A DNA stretch of 64,000 nucleotides, from positions 2,487,691 to 2,551,690 of the forward strand of contig JACDOX010000027.1 in the NCBI GenBank assembly GCA_014549065.1, written 5' to 3'. Shown one piece after another: positions 50,866 through 62,990 of this stretch. The notes beneath the pieces were generated by a model that made no database searches, was not told where the DNA came from, and saw only the letters and a list, made by a program, of their open reading frames with translations. Every line of letters starts with the position of its first letter. Position 1 is the first letter of the stretch. The stretch is from Cardinalis cardinalis (lineage: Eukaryota; Chordata; Aves; Passeriformes; Cardinalidae). The position numbers and the translations under genes were made by a program.

Positions 50866-53005
50866 CTTTTCTTTCTGGGCAAATGAATTGGAAAGTTTGG
50901 CAGGAAAAAAAAAGGGAAGAATCAAACTGCAAGACTATTTTTTTTTTCAGAAAGAATGAAACAATAGAGTCTGTGTTGAGAGGTAGCTGAGGGCCAGTGT
51001 AACCGGTGTANGGGTCTGGGGGATATTTCTCCCCTAAGTGATTTAATTCTATTGCAGCTTTGCCTTGCAACTAGACTCTGCTGGGATAGAGGTAAGCTAC
51101 CATGGGGAAAAGACAGCATGCAAATATTAGCTGCAAATCCACTGACATCATCCCTCAGTAACTCCACGTGCCCTTTTGTCTTGCAGAAAAGTGNTCCTTT
51201 GAAATCTCTTGCCTGTCAGCCAGAAATATGTTGAAAAGTAACAGTCCCCTGGTACCAGAGGGGAAAGGNTGTGCTGGCCAGCGCACTGGCAAAACACAGC
51301 TGCTAACACTGTGCTCTGACAGGTTGGGAAAACACAATCTCTGGGGCTTGTTCTAGGTCCTTCCAGACCTCAGAAGGAATGTTCATTGCCTTTTCTGGTG
51401 CTGGCTGAGAGCATCTATGCACAGATTTTCCCAGTACCCTGTTCAGATCCTGCTTCAGGCACTTCCTGGCAAANGTGATTCTGTAAACACTGTAGCGCTC
51501 TGTGCCTGACTGTTGTGTCTGTGGCTGATCTCTTCCTTCAAGCATACAGCTGACAGGAACCTGTATTTATCCTCATATTCATTGTGCTTTCAACTGTGTT
51601 CAGCTCTTACAAGTGTCTTCTATTTGTTATTTTTCTGTTGAAGCCTTTGTTTGCCTAAGTCTTTCATCTCACATATCCAAACATAAATACTCTCTCAAAC
51701 ACTGTACTCAGATGGCCAGAGGAAGGAACAGCCTTTGCAAATATGCATTGTGTCAGTATCTCAAAAATCAGGCAAAGACACATTCATAAAGCCATGCATT
51801 ATCCTAAGTTTATAAATCAGTAAGGAGTAGGGAAGCTTCATATCAGTGCACAAGCAGCCCTGGCAGGACGGAGGAGGTCCCAGGAAGGGTCATTCCTGTG
51901 CTGCTAAGGTGTTGTGGTGACATGGGGGTGGTGAGCAGATCGTGGGAGGGCAAGAAAGTCATGAAACCCTTTCCTGCTCCTGTCTCTGCCCCAGCAGAAG
52001 GCTGAGATCCCTTACAGTCCCCATAGTATGGTTTTGGGGTCAGAGTGGTTAGGACCAGTCAGGTGTCTTCCAGATACCCTTCAATGGAGGCTCTTAGAGC
52101 CAGCTACTTCTTTGGTCTCCCCAACAGGACAGCNGCCTTGTGGAGTGGGAAGGTGGGGATTTGGCCACTGTGATTTACTTTTGGGCAGTTAATTTGAGTA
52201 AGAGACAGAGNTGTGTCTTGCTTCAAAATGCCTGGACACTCTGGGAGTAATGTAAATGGTATGACTGAGCTGTCATTTCATAGGGGAGAATCAGAGGATG
52301 GGCTATTTTAGCTTCATGACTTCTGCTGTGGCATATTTTTGCTTTCCAGTAGAGGTCTCCTACAAAGATGACCTCCCAGTTTCTTTGGAATAAACAGAAT
52401 GAATGTGACAAAAAAAACCCACCCTCCAAAAATGTTACCCGATTACTTCTGATATGATAATNAATTAAGTGCATGTTTTAAATTAAATTTATATGTTTCT
52501 TCATGCCTAGAAGCGCAAATGAAGATCTGTTTTGTTAAGGATCTTTTTAAAATGGATCAAATTCTAGNCCCAGTTCCTCCTCTGGCATGAACTCCCACAG
52601 ATATCTATGCAAGCATATCTGTTTCCATAAATTGTGGATCTGCCTCTGGCAATTTTAAGTGTAAGTTTTAATATTGGAACACTTAGACTATTTGTCTTCT
52701 CTGGACAGATCCTAAGTTGCTGGGGTTTACATGTTTTCAACACCTAGAAATTCTGTATCCATACACTGGCAAAAGAGAGGGCTCAGTGACTGGTCAGAAA
52801 GCAGTGCTTGTGATAAGTAAATTCCAGTAATTTCACCTTAGTTAAAAAAACAACAAACAAACGAACAAAAAACCATTAAAATATGATTATNACTTGGTAG
52901 GCAATGACAGTGACGGAGGGTGTTAAAGAAAACGTCTCANGCGGCCTTCAAGGCATAGTTGTGGAGGGCATTTGTAAGCCTGCAAGATTGTCTCCCAGGA
53001 GGATA

Positions 53006-53495
53006 AAGAATCATAGAGTCATAGAATGGTTTGGTTGGAAATTATCATCTAGTTCCAGCTCCTGTGCCATGGGCAAGGACACCTTCCACTAGATCAGGTC
53101 GCTCGAAACCCTGTCAAGCCTGGCCTTGAAAACTTCCCGGAATGGGGCATCCACAGCTTCTCTGTGCCAGGGCCACACCACCCTCACAGTACAGAGTTTC
53201 TTCCTAATATCTAATCTAAACCTATCCTGTTTCAATTTAAGGCCATTCTCCCTTGTCCTAGCACAACATACCTGTGTAAAAAGTCCTTTTCCAGGTCTCC
53301 TGGGCCCCTTTTAGGTATTGGAAGGCAGGTGTAAGGTCTCCTGGAGATTTCTCCAGGCTGAACATTCCCACCTTTCTCAGNCTGTGCTTGTAAGAGAGGT
53401 GCTTCAGCTCTCTTATCATCTTTGTGGCCCTCCTCTCACCTACTCCAACAGGTCCATGTCCTTCCTATGTTNGGTGCCACAGAGCTCAGGGCTCC
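53006..53495 (-). mobile_element. CR1 LINE, 3' end fragment
   Basis: Plus strand starts AGAATCATAGAGTCATAGAATGG (two tail units of the CR1 3' end, reversed) and continues with CACCTTCCACTAGATCAGG, CTCCCTTGTCCTAGCAC, TTCTCCAGGCTGAAC and CAACAGGTCCATGTCCTTC. Minus orientation, 5'-truncated. Longer than the copy at 1921. The sequence after about 53495 no longer follows CR1 as I know it. Confidence 0.94.
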
Positions 53496-56141
53496 ATTCT
53501 GTGGCACAGTGCCTGCCCCAGCCGTGGCCCAGCACACATGGCAGGCTGGGCAGCACCAGTGCACCAGCCATGAGGAAACCAGCTATAAAAAGAAGAGGAG
53601 CACTGTTTTTTTTGGCACTGTACCGATTTCCCAAGAATGACTGCCACAGCAACAGCTGCCAGCTACACCATGANTTTGCCATGCGAAGTGGGTCAGAAAC
53701 TCAATCTTTGTTTTGTGTCAGTGTTGTGAATGAACTGTCCACCTTTACATATGGGATCCATAGGGAGTATGTTCAGAATCTGCACTGCCTGCCCATAGTG
53801 CCCCAACTGCCCTAAAGTATAATTTAATCTCTCTTCTGCTCTTATTCACATGCTGCCATTCAGGCTTTCCCTGAGTACCTCATCAATGGAGAGTAAGTGC
53901 AGCTCTGGATTTGGTCCTTTCACTTCAATTTTTACGGTTTGTTCTTATATAAACACATTTCAAGGAGTTTTACAAAAGCTGCATAATTCAAGACAGCTTT
54001 TGGCATGATGAAAAGAAAGTGAAAAGAGAGGAGAAAAGATCCTTTCACTCTGATTTTAAAATGCAGGAGTAAGAAGTGTCCCAGACATCTGAGATGGGAA
54101 GGCCCAGAAAAGACTTCTTAGCAGCCCCTATCTACATAAACAGTGAGACAAATAAGCCAGTATAAAATGCTATGAAAAGCCACAGCAGCCCTGGCTGTAC
54201 TTTTCAGGGTCTCAGAGGTTGAAAAAACCCCACCACTTTTTCAACATAGAGCTTGTTGGAAATTTTTTGCTTGGGCTGACCTTCCAGACAAGAAGCAGTA
54301 CTCTCTGCAAAAACCTACAGTAGAAAACACTGCTTTTTGCTGAAGAAAAAACCCCAAACAAACAACAAAAAAGCAAAACAACAACAACAACAAAAAGGTT
54401 TTGTTTGGAAAAGTTNAATTAAATATTTTATTTGAGGTTATCTATTAAGCCAGTTAAAAGTTATTTAAAATCACTTGAAAAATCGAAGTGCAAGGCACTG
54501 TAAGAAAACATTAAAGAATACACATTGTTGCTTAAATGTAGACCATACATTGGTGACTGTGATGTGTTGCTGTAGCTCTCCTGCTTTCCAGCTGCTGCCC
54601 TAGACAGGTGCTGGTCTGCTACAGCCCTGTGTCTCTACTGTCAGCCCTTTGGGGATGGATATCTTTGGATCCTTTACAGCACCCCACTCTCCTTAGAGGC
54701 TGCAGCTGACCCAGACCATTTCTTCCTTGCTGCCTTTTTTCAGGCCCCAAACTGAAACTCATTCACAAGTGCATGTTCTGCAGAGGCCAGCAATGAAGTC
54801 ACAGAGATCTGACATCCATCTGGCCCTTCTGTCTGGTTCCCTACTCACCTGCTGAGCACATTGCTAGGTCTGGTTTGGGAGCCCTGTTTAAATGGTTCTA
54901 GCTCTACCGTGAGCATGACCTACGGAATTAGCTTTACATATACTTCACCAACTCTGGGTGGAAAATTCAGAGCAAAAGCAGACAGATACCTGGAGAGAGT
55001 CCCAGGTCTTTGGGAGGGGTGAGGGAGAAGATTTCTGCAAGTTTTTCTACTTGGGAAGAGATAGAGTATGTATTGTATGTATTGTATCCAGTGCACGTCT
55101 TTTTTACAAATGTTCCTTCATTGAGTAACTATAACCATCCGTAATATAAACTCTAAATAACCCACCACATGCTATGAATCTATAGCTAAGTAAAATTAGA
55201 AATGGTTCAAATTAATTCTTCCAGAACCAAAAGTTTCCTTCTTTGTCTTTTTTTTTTTTTTCCTCCCTTTTGTTGGCCTGTAATGAAAAATAGAAAATTA
55301 TACCCCTGGACTTTTCACATCTTCCAATTAACTTTCAATATGACCATGGGGAATTCAGGTGAGTGAAGATACAGAGGGTTCATTGTAAAATGTCCAATAG
55401 CCCATTACAACTTCAAACATGCATGAATGAAGATCTACACAAGAAAATTAACCACTTCCTTAACGATTCAAGAAAATGACAGCATCTTGCCTTATATTAA
55501 CAGGACCAAAACATGCATATGTGGTTTACAATCCTGTTAACGCATCTAATATAATCCGATTCCTTTTAGGCACATTGCCTTAATAGAACCATAGAATAAA
55601 AATGAGACATTGTGTTTTGTCTAAAATTCTACTCTAAGGAACTCAGTGCTCTTTGGCTGAGGACATACCTTAGCAGTGGTAATTTATCTGAATTATGATT
55701 TTTAAATGCTTACCTGTCCAAACCACGTTACATTAAATTAACAAAGCAGAAAAAAAAACCAACAAAAAAAAAAAAAACCAAAAATTAAATCTGGGTTAGT
55801 TTTTGTATTATAGTAGTGGGATTTTAATTTATAATGACATTAAAAAGCAAATCACCTACAGCAAACACCAGGAAGTTGTTAATAGAGATGGGTTTTTTCC
55901 TATTGCAAGGACTATATTGTGAAGTACTTTCAGGGCCAGATATAGCTCTGATCTAGGAGGAGGCCTGCAAAGGAAATACTCAAGTGCTCTCATGTCATGC
56001 TGCTCATCTGGTTGGAGATAATTTTAACAGCACAGCCANTTCATTTTCACCTTTCCTTGTAAGCCCAACCCTGACTTCTGACATCAGTTTGACAGTTGTG
56101 GTTTGGGGGGCTTTTTTCCCCTTTTCTTTTTTCTTTTCTAT
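53496..56141. other. Intergenic, no gene recognised
   Basis: AT-rich. Holds an A-rich CAA-type tract (about 54345-54397), a run of 14 T (55248-55261) and an A-rich stretch near 55750-55780. No exon or RNA gene recognised. Confidence 0.7.
54345..54397. repeat. CAA/CAAA-rich tract
   Basis: A-rich simple sequence containing a short run of CAA repeats. No sign of a SINE or LINE body beside it. Confidence 0.8.
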
Positions 56142-56764
56142 TGTCCTAGGGTGACGTTGTGACGCTTGTATCCCCATTCATGTGTTCTGTTAATGTTGGA
56201 TATTATGTTCTGTACCTTTAAGACTGGCTCTGAGGAGTGAAAGTTTTGTTTTGGTTTTCTTATCAGCCTGGCTGGAACACCGAGACAGCAGCTTTTGCTT
56301 CTGCTTTTCGCTCGCTAGCTTGCTCTTGCTTGCTTTGCTTCTGCTTGCTTCTGCTTCAGCTCCTAGCTAGCTTAGCTAAACAGTCCAAATTTCTTCCTGG
56401 ACTGTTTCTCCTTTTCTTTTTTTTCTGACCATCCCGAACCTGCTCCGGACTGGGACCTGGGAACACCTGGAGTTTGCACCTTGTGGCTGCAGCAGCTGCC
56501 CAGCGCCGGAGGGACTGAGAACAGAGCGACCACCCCCGAGAGAGACTTTCTGAATTTGTCATCTTTTTTCAGAGTGGTGTCATCCGGTATTGTTCATTTT
56601 GTGTGCTGGGGGGTGNTGTGCCTGTCAAATAAACAGGTTCTTTCCACTTCTCTCCGAGGAATTCTTCCCGAACCGGTTGAGGGGGGGGAGGGGCCGTGTG
56701 GGTTTGTTTTCTGGAGAGGCCCTCCTTTGGGAATTCTCTGCCAAATTTGCCCAAAACCAGCACA
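56142..56764 (+). mobile_element. Solo ERV LTR with intact target-site duplication
   Basis: 623-bp LTR starting TGTCCTAGGGTGACG and ending CCAGCACA. It is flanked by an exact 5-bp duplication, TCTAT, at 56137-56141 and 56765-56769. AATAAA lies at 56628-56633 with GT-rich sequence after it. A CTTGCTT/CTTCTG-rich tract sits at about 56318-56375. No retroviral genes adjoin, so this is a solo LTR left by recombination between the two LTRs of a provirus. I associate this type with songbird ERVs; a 5-bp duplication fits ERVL or ERV1-like better than the 6 bp usual for avian alpharetrovirus-like elements. The 146-codon ORF at 56481-56921 is a by-product. Confidence 0.92.
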
Positions 56765-59700
56765 TCTATTCACATTCTTCCATTTGTCTATAGAAATTGC
56801 ACATTTGGTTGCCACATCTCTGNTTGAAAAATACAATATGAAAACTGATAATGCTGTATTTGTGGAAGGGCTGACATGCAATTCCATGGATCTAAGCCCA
56901 ATCCTGCAGGCTCTTCCCTAAAATGCAAAGCCACACTGAATTTAATAGCAGTTCATGACCATGTTGCAAAATAAGAACACACACTGCATAGGCCTCCCTT
57001 TCTAGCGAAATCAGGTTTGTATTTATAGCCTTTGTAATAGTCTCCATTTCTACATTTGGAAGAAAAACAAAAACAAACCCCAAAGTTCAGTATTTTCAGC
57101 AAATCTCTAAGGAAACTCCCAANGAAATTATACAAACCATCAAGTTTATGGCTATGGCTGTTAAACTCAGTTGCTGTCTAATTGTATTACTGCTTTAGTT
57201 TGAGCTGTAGGAAAGGGACCGAGCCATAATATAATTGGATTAAAAATATAGTGTGTCCCATGTAGAGACCCTCGTTCTCTCCAAGACTGGATGATAGAGG
57301 GATTTGGATGGAAGCAAACAGGCTGTCATCACTGCTTCCTATACTGAAAAGCTAACTGCACATATAAGATTTTTCTTCCAGACTGACCCTACTTTTGCCT
57401 TGCCACTTCATCATGGATTCTTCCAGCCTTTAGTAAAAGGTACAGTCTTCCTTCTTCTCTGATTAAGCAATGGTGAGGCCTGGGGATTTAGGGATTGTCT
57501 TTTCTGAAGCTTCACCAGCATGGGCTGCTGACCTCCGTACCCTAAATGTAGGTACCAGCCCAGCCCTGGCTGTAGGGTCTGTGATATGTTCCTGGCAGTG
57601 ACATCAACCACTATTCCAAGAGAAACTGGGGTTCATTTCAAAAGCATCCTAAGCTGAAGGGAAGTCAGGGCATCATCTGAAAGTTGGAACAAATATAATG
57701 AGGTTTCAGTTAATCTGGGCCTTGGAAAACTGGATTAAGAGTGTCCATTTAGCAGACACCAACTGGCTTTAGTCTACACTGCATGGGACAAGCCTTCTCC
57801 CAAGCAAACTGCATCCATGCCACCTTGGCTCAGGATTTCCTGCAGGCCTCATATAACACATCTTGCCCTCAGGTGTCAGCATTATCCTGTGTAACATTTT
57901 CAGCTGAACCTTTCCAAAAAAGTACAGACCAAGCCTGCAAGTGATGTTTTTAAAGCAAGACTATGAGGTCAGGTTTTATGCCCTGGACTGCCTATGGTGA
58001 ATCCAGACCCCCCCTTTCTGGCATGAGAGCTTGGCAGCAAGTGTGACACAGCTCTCCTGTACTTGGCTGGCCACCTGACCAGCTGTTGGTGGGTTTGTGA
58101 TGAGGACAGNACTAAGGTCAGAGGAATGGGTGTGGCAGGATTCAGGAATTTGACGTGTACATCCTGAGCTATAATAATCTTTGAACCCATTTCTGTGGGT
58201 TGAGGCAACCTGAGTGTTTGTGTATTCTCTGCCAATGGCATCACTTTTCTACTGTCTTCCTTCTTTTTCACATATGGCTCTCTGAAAGGATTGGAAAAAA
58301 TGAACAGTTTTACAGTTTTATTAAATAACTTTGGTTTATGTTAGTAGGATTGCCAGCATATGTCCCATTTCTAAGTATTTTTAAGATGGAGTGGGCAAGG
58401 CTCTGGAAAATACTCATAAGAAATCATCAGAGTTAGCAGAAGAGATGTCTTCATGTGAAAAATGGTGACACTGAGGGTTCTCAAAACCCTTTCAAAGGAT
58501 CCATGGTTTTACCTCAGTGCCGTAAAGAAACCTTTCCCATTTAAATGTTCTCTAATTCTGAAAATGAGCAATATTATTCATTTTAGGTCTGTCAGATAAA
58601 GAAAAAGAATGTACATATGAATTTAATCCCTCAGTTGGTTTATAACCTTACAACTCAGGCAGGAGAGTCACAAATCCATGTAGACATCCGAGAGCTGACT
58701 TTTGCATTTGGATTTCTGATTTAGTTGAAAAATATATAAAAAAAACTTGTGTAGCCAAACAGCTCCCTATTGGCTACACATCTGTACAGGCTCAAGAGCA
58801 TTGNATATTTCTGCAAAGATCTGGAATAAATTGTACTCAATGAATTGGCCCCTCGCATGCTTGTTTCAAATAGGAGACTCAGATGAACTCATGAATCATA
58901 GGAGCATCAATAGCAAAACAATACCTCTTTGGTCAAATCTAGTGGGAGCTGCCATCATAAATATGGAAGATTGGTAGATGCAGAAATAAATAATTTTGGG
59001 GAGACGGAAATGTGCTTACAGATCAATATTAGCGACTGCAAGTTACATTCAGCTTCTCAAGCATTAGTTTTACATTTTGAAAGCTTCACAATGACTCTGA
59101 AGAAAAGTACTTTCTGTGATTGGGATTCATCTACCTAACTCAGCCATCNAGAAAAGAGGCACCTACTCTGAGCCACCCACATATATACATCCCTTATAGG
59201 GAGTTCTGTGAGAGTTTGACAACAGAATATGTCCCCATGTGAGATTGCCTCTTTTTCCATTGACAAAAGGGAAAGTATACAGGACTCCATTTACAGTGGT
59301 ACACTCAAGTTTTATCCAGCTAAAATTAGGAATCTACAGATGAATGTGTACTCACTCGGCCCCTTGCCCAGCCCACATGCATAAGTGGCAAGTGTACAGT
59401 ACTGACAGCAGATTTATTAATGGCTCTGTTTATGTAACTTCATCCACACCCCACTCTGAAGTCCTTACTCAGCCCCTTTTGTTATACAAACAATGTCTTA
59501 TCCTTTTTATTCACCTGACCCGACCTTGTTTCTTTAACAGTTTATTTGTATGCCATTCTTCTCCTGTGAACATAAACAGCTCTCTGTTTGCAATCACTGA
59601 CTCTAAACCAACAGCCAGCCTCTCGTTCAGCTGCTCAGCTGAGCANTCACCCATAGAAACTGCTCATGTGTTGCTGTGCAGATCTCAAGCATGAAAGTTT

Positions 59701-62700
59701 GGTTTTCTTTCACGACTGGGATTTTTCGAGAGCAGGTAAAAACTGTGCACAGATTTATGATTTCTGCTGTTCACCCAGCCTAATTTTTGGCTCTCCTTCA
59801 ACCTCTTTCTCTTCCTGTTTTCCCAAGAACTTTTCCCCTTTGAAAGCCAGCCTCATTAATGCAAATTCAAAACTTTTCAGGGACCTCCCTCCCATCTCTT
59901 TTAGCCAGCTCACATCCTCACTAGGAGCCTTACAGGTCTGTCCCTCCCCAGCCAGGCTCCTTTCCAGGCCCCTCCGGTCAGAGTCAGTTCCTCCTCCACC
60001 ACCTGATATCCTGTGTTCAGCACAAGCTCAAGTCTCTCAGGTCTTTTAAGCTCAGTTTCCTCCCTCTGGACTCTTTGCTGAATTTAGGTGACCCATAATG
60101 TTTCCCAGAAGGTCCAATTATAGTCACTTGCTGCTAACATGTTGAACATCCTTCAGCACATCTGCAAAGTGAACTATGGCTAGTACAGGTGAGACCAAGC
60201 CTGTAGCAGCTCCCTTCCATGCCAAATAACATGCATTTAGGCTTCCAGAAAAATGTAAACCATTCTCGTGGCCCCTCTTCTAAAGACACAGAACTATATT
60301 TATTTGTGGTTTTTAATAAATAAATACCTAGTCCCACTTACTACTGGCTAATATTAGTATTTCTACTCTTAGATTAGTGTGGTGACAGCCTGATGAACAC
60401 TGTAAATTGGCAAAAGTATTGCTAAGGAAAGAAATCTCTGATATTTCATCATTGGTTCATGCCTCACAGCATTCCTGCCTATGCTGGCACAGCAGCCTCC
60501 ATATCTGCAAAATTAGCTTTTCTGTGGAGAGAATCCATCTGAAGTGTTTTTACTGGGTAGTTTAAATCTAGATCAGCTTCTCACTCCAGTTCTCTGCACA
60601 ACTATGATGGAGGAGGTGATGCACAAGCAGGAATGTGAGGCCAGATTGGGAGAAGGTAGGGCTATGTCTTTCTGCATCAACGCCCCAGATTTTCAGTGTC
60701 CATTGAATTGCAGCTTCCATTAGTTTACCTGATGTTGTACCTAAGGCAAATTACATCTCTTTCAGAGACACAGAAAATTTTAAAAATCATAACCTTCTAT
60801 GGTAGAGACTGTTCTGAGAACAAAACAGTCACTTCAGGTAATTGCATTTTCTTCAATTCCTGTTAGACTTTACACCCTAGATTTTATGTGGAGCTCTTAA
60901 TGGTTTCAGAATTAAAAAAAAGAAGTTTCTGTGACTTATGAACCATCAGTTAGTCATCAAAAAAAAGTTTATACAGCATATGAAACAGTTAATGCAGAAT
61001 GATAAAGCTGTACTTCACTTATCCAGGACAAATAAGAACCCTTTCTTTACTCCAACATCAACATGTTTACCATTGGGCTGGAGGGAAGACAACACCCCTG
61101 GATATACTCTTAAGAATAAAGTTATTTTCACTTGCAGGAATTTTCATTACTTTTACCCTCACAAATACAGTACAGATGTGGATATTAGGAGAAAGCATCT
61201 GAAAAGCCATAAAACTGCTACCCATTTTATCATGTACTTATAGTCTCTATATGATTACCCTGTCTTTAGCTACAGCAGTGCATTAGTCAGCTGTGCTCAG
61301 CACTGACACATCACAGATGAACCACTCTGCACTGCTCCTGTGGTGCTCTAAAGCTGATAAAACTCAGCAGCTGTTATTTTCACTGGCTCATGTAGCACAT
61401 AGTGGGTGTTCTGGTCACTTTATAAATATCACCTTTACACTTCCAAATGCTTATAAGAACATTTATTTCTAACAGAGTATCTCCACTTAGGTGCAATGTG
61501 TATTTAGTTGCTGTTATATAAAAAGGCCGGTTCTGAGGGCAAAACGTCTCCCCAGAATGACACATATGAGACTGAAAATATTTTTGTGTTTGTATCCTAG
61601 AAACACACACCTAAGTCTGGTCAAGTGCTCCCCACAGGAAGAGCCACAGGGTGGAAGAGGCTGCAGCACCCAGCTGCTGTGCCTGGCCTTGGCTGCAGAG
61701 TCAGACCCCAGGGCTGAGCAGCAGAGCCGGCCACGTGGGCTGCGTGCAGCACCAGTGCTGAGCCACCCACGCTCATTCAGCTGCCCATGGATTTGTGGGT
61801 GAGCTGGGCTGACTCCATGCTTTCAGGAGAAGGGACAATCCCAGCTGGCCTTCTGTGGGGTCACTAACCTGTAGCAGGAGAATGGGAAGAAGCTGGAAAG
61901 GAGGACTAGGAAAAAGAGATCTGCAAAATGCTGTCTGTTGACTATTGACTTGTCCCTTTCAGTACANGACAGATGTGCTATAAGGGAGCCAGGCTAAAAA
62001 CAAACATAAAGTGATTCCTCAAGTAACCAGTGGGCATGACTTTGTTGCCAAAAGACATTGCGTCTGCACAGGTTTGAAGGGACAGGGGACAGGCACTTGG
62101 AAAGGGNTCTACTATGGGNTACTAAACAGGAGAAACTGTCACANGCACAAGAAAATGCCTCTTGTTGAGAAAGGTCAGAGACTGTGGAAACACTTTACAG
62201 CTTACTTGCCTCCTCTCATTCATCAACAAGCATCACAATGAGCATGTCTTTTTCCCTGGGGGAGATCACAAATGTGGTCCTCCATTGCCACAATTCAGGC
62301 AGATGAGTTGCTTGTTTTGGGGACACCTGCAAGATGAGTGCAACCAAAATGCTGGGGATGAGCCTGATCCAGGGAAAACACTGAGGGAAAACACACTCCC
62401 TGCGACTCTGGGAGTCAGGATGTGGGCTCAGGTTACTCTGATCTAACAGAGTAACACAACAAGTCAACATCCAGCCAAAGCAATGGACAAGTAGATGGCA
62501 GAAATTATGTCTGTGCTCAAAACCATGCTCCTGGAAGCCTCTGCTTGTTTTTCCATAAGCATTTTACTGGGTCTCTGAAATTCTCTGGAGCATCTGTAAT
62601 TGTTCAGCACCTGGCTTATGCCTAAGCTCTGTTAATATGCGCAGGGCAGATGTTTCTCTGGATGAGTACCTGCAGGCTTGTCTCCAAGGGCAGTAGCACA

Positions 62701-62770
62701 GGAGCAAAGCAATGCCCAGCACCTGCACGCTGGGCAGCAGCAGTTCCACCCCTCTTTATGTAATGATGGT
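56765..62770. other. Intergenic, no gene recognised
   Basis: AT-rich with a few GC-richer patches (59.9-60.0 and 61.6-61.8 kb). A perfect 12-bp palindrome GCTCAGCTGAGC lies at 59633-59644. ORFs of 100-127 codons at 59344-59694, 59666-60049 and 61491-61802 have no recognisable domain or splice structure. Confidence 0.65.
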
Positions 62771-62990
62771 GGGGAAGGGAAGGGAAGGGAAGGGAAGGGA
62801 AGGGAAGGGAAGGGAAGGGANNNNNNNNNNNNNNNNNNNNNNNNNNNNNNNNNNNNNNNNNNNNNNNNNNNNNNNNNNNNNNNNNNNNNNNNNNNNNNNN
62901 NNNNNNNNNNNNNNNNNNNNGGAAGGGAAGGGAAGGGAAGGGAAGGGAAGGGAAGGGAAGGGAAGGGAAGGGAAGGGAAGGGAAGGGAAG
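62771..62990. repeat. (GGGAA)n microsatellite with assembly gap
   Basis: A pure GGGAA/GGAAG array runs into 100 Ns (62821-62920) and resumes in the same repeat. The round gap size suggests a placeholder, so true array length is unknown. Strictly purine on one strand, which favours triplex formation and sequencing drop-out. The open frames across it (Gly/Arg/Glu/Lys-rich) are artefacts. Confidence 0.98.

Larger units (their letters stand above)
42313..53005. other. Intergenic, no gene recognised
   Basis: About 10.7 kb of AT-rich sequence. Contains a 26-bp-period imperfect duplication at 45297-45348 and a TTTG-rich tract at 50818-50865. No exon with both splice sites and a known protein match was seen. 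If mammalian gene order holds, this lies between RNASEH2B and DLEU7. Confidence 0.7.

Noticed and set aside
56481..56921. 146-codon plus-strand ORF
   Set aside because: It begins inside the solo LTR and runs out through the target-site duplication; no domain is visible.
59344..60049. Two adjacent plus-strand ORFs of 116 and 127 codons
   Set aside because: No known domain, an N inside the first, no splice or promoter context; taken as chance frames in a pyrimidine-rich patch.
62162..62446. 94-codon ORF with a GHLQDEC string like half of a retroviral zinc knuckle
   Set aside because: The first Cys pair and spacing of a CCHC knuckle are missing, and no gag, protease or polymerase sequence surrounds it.
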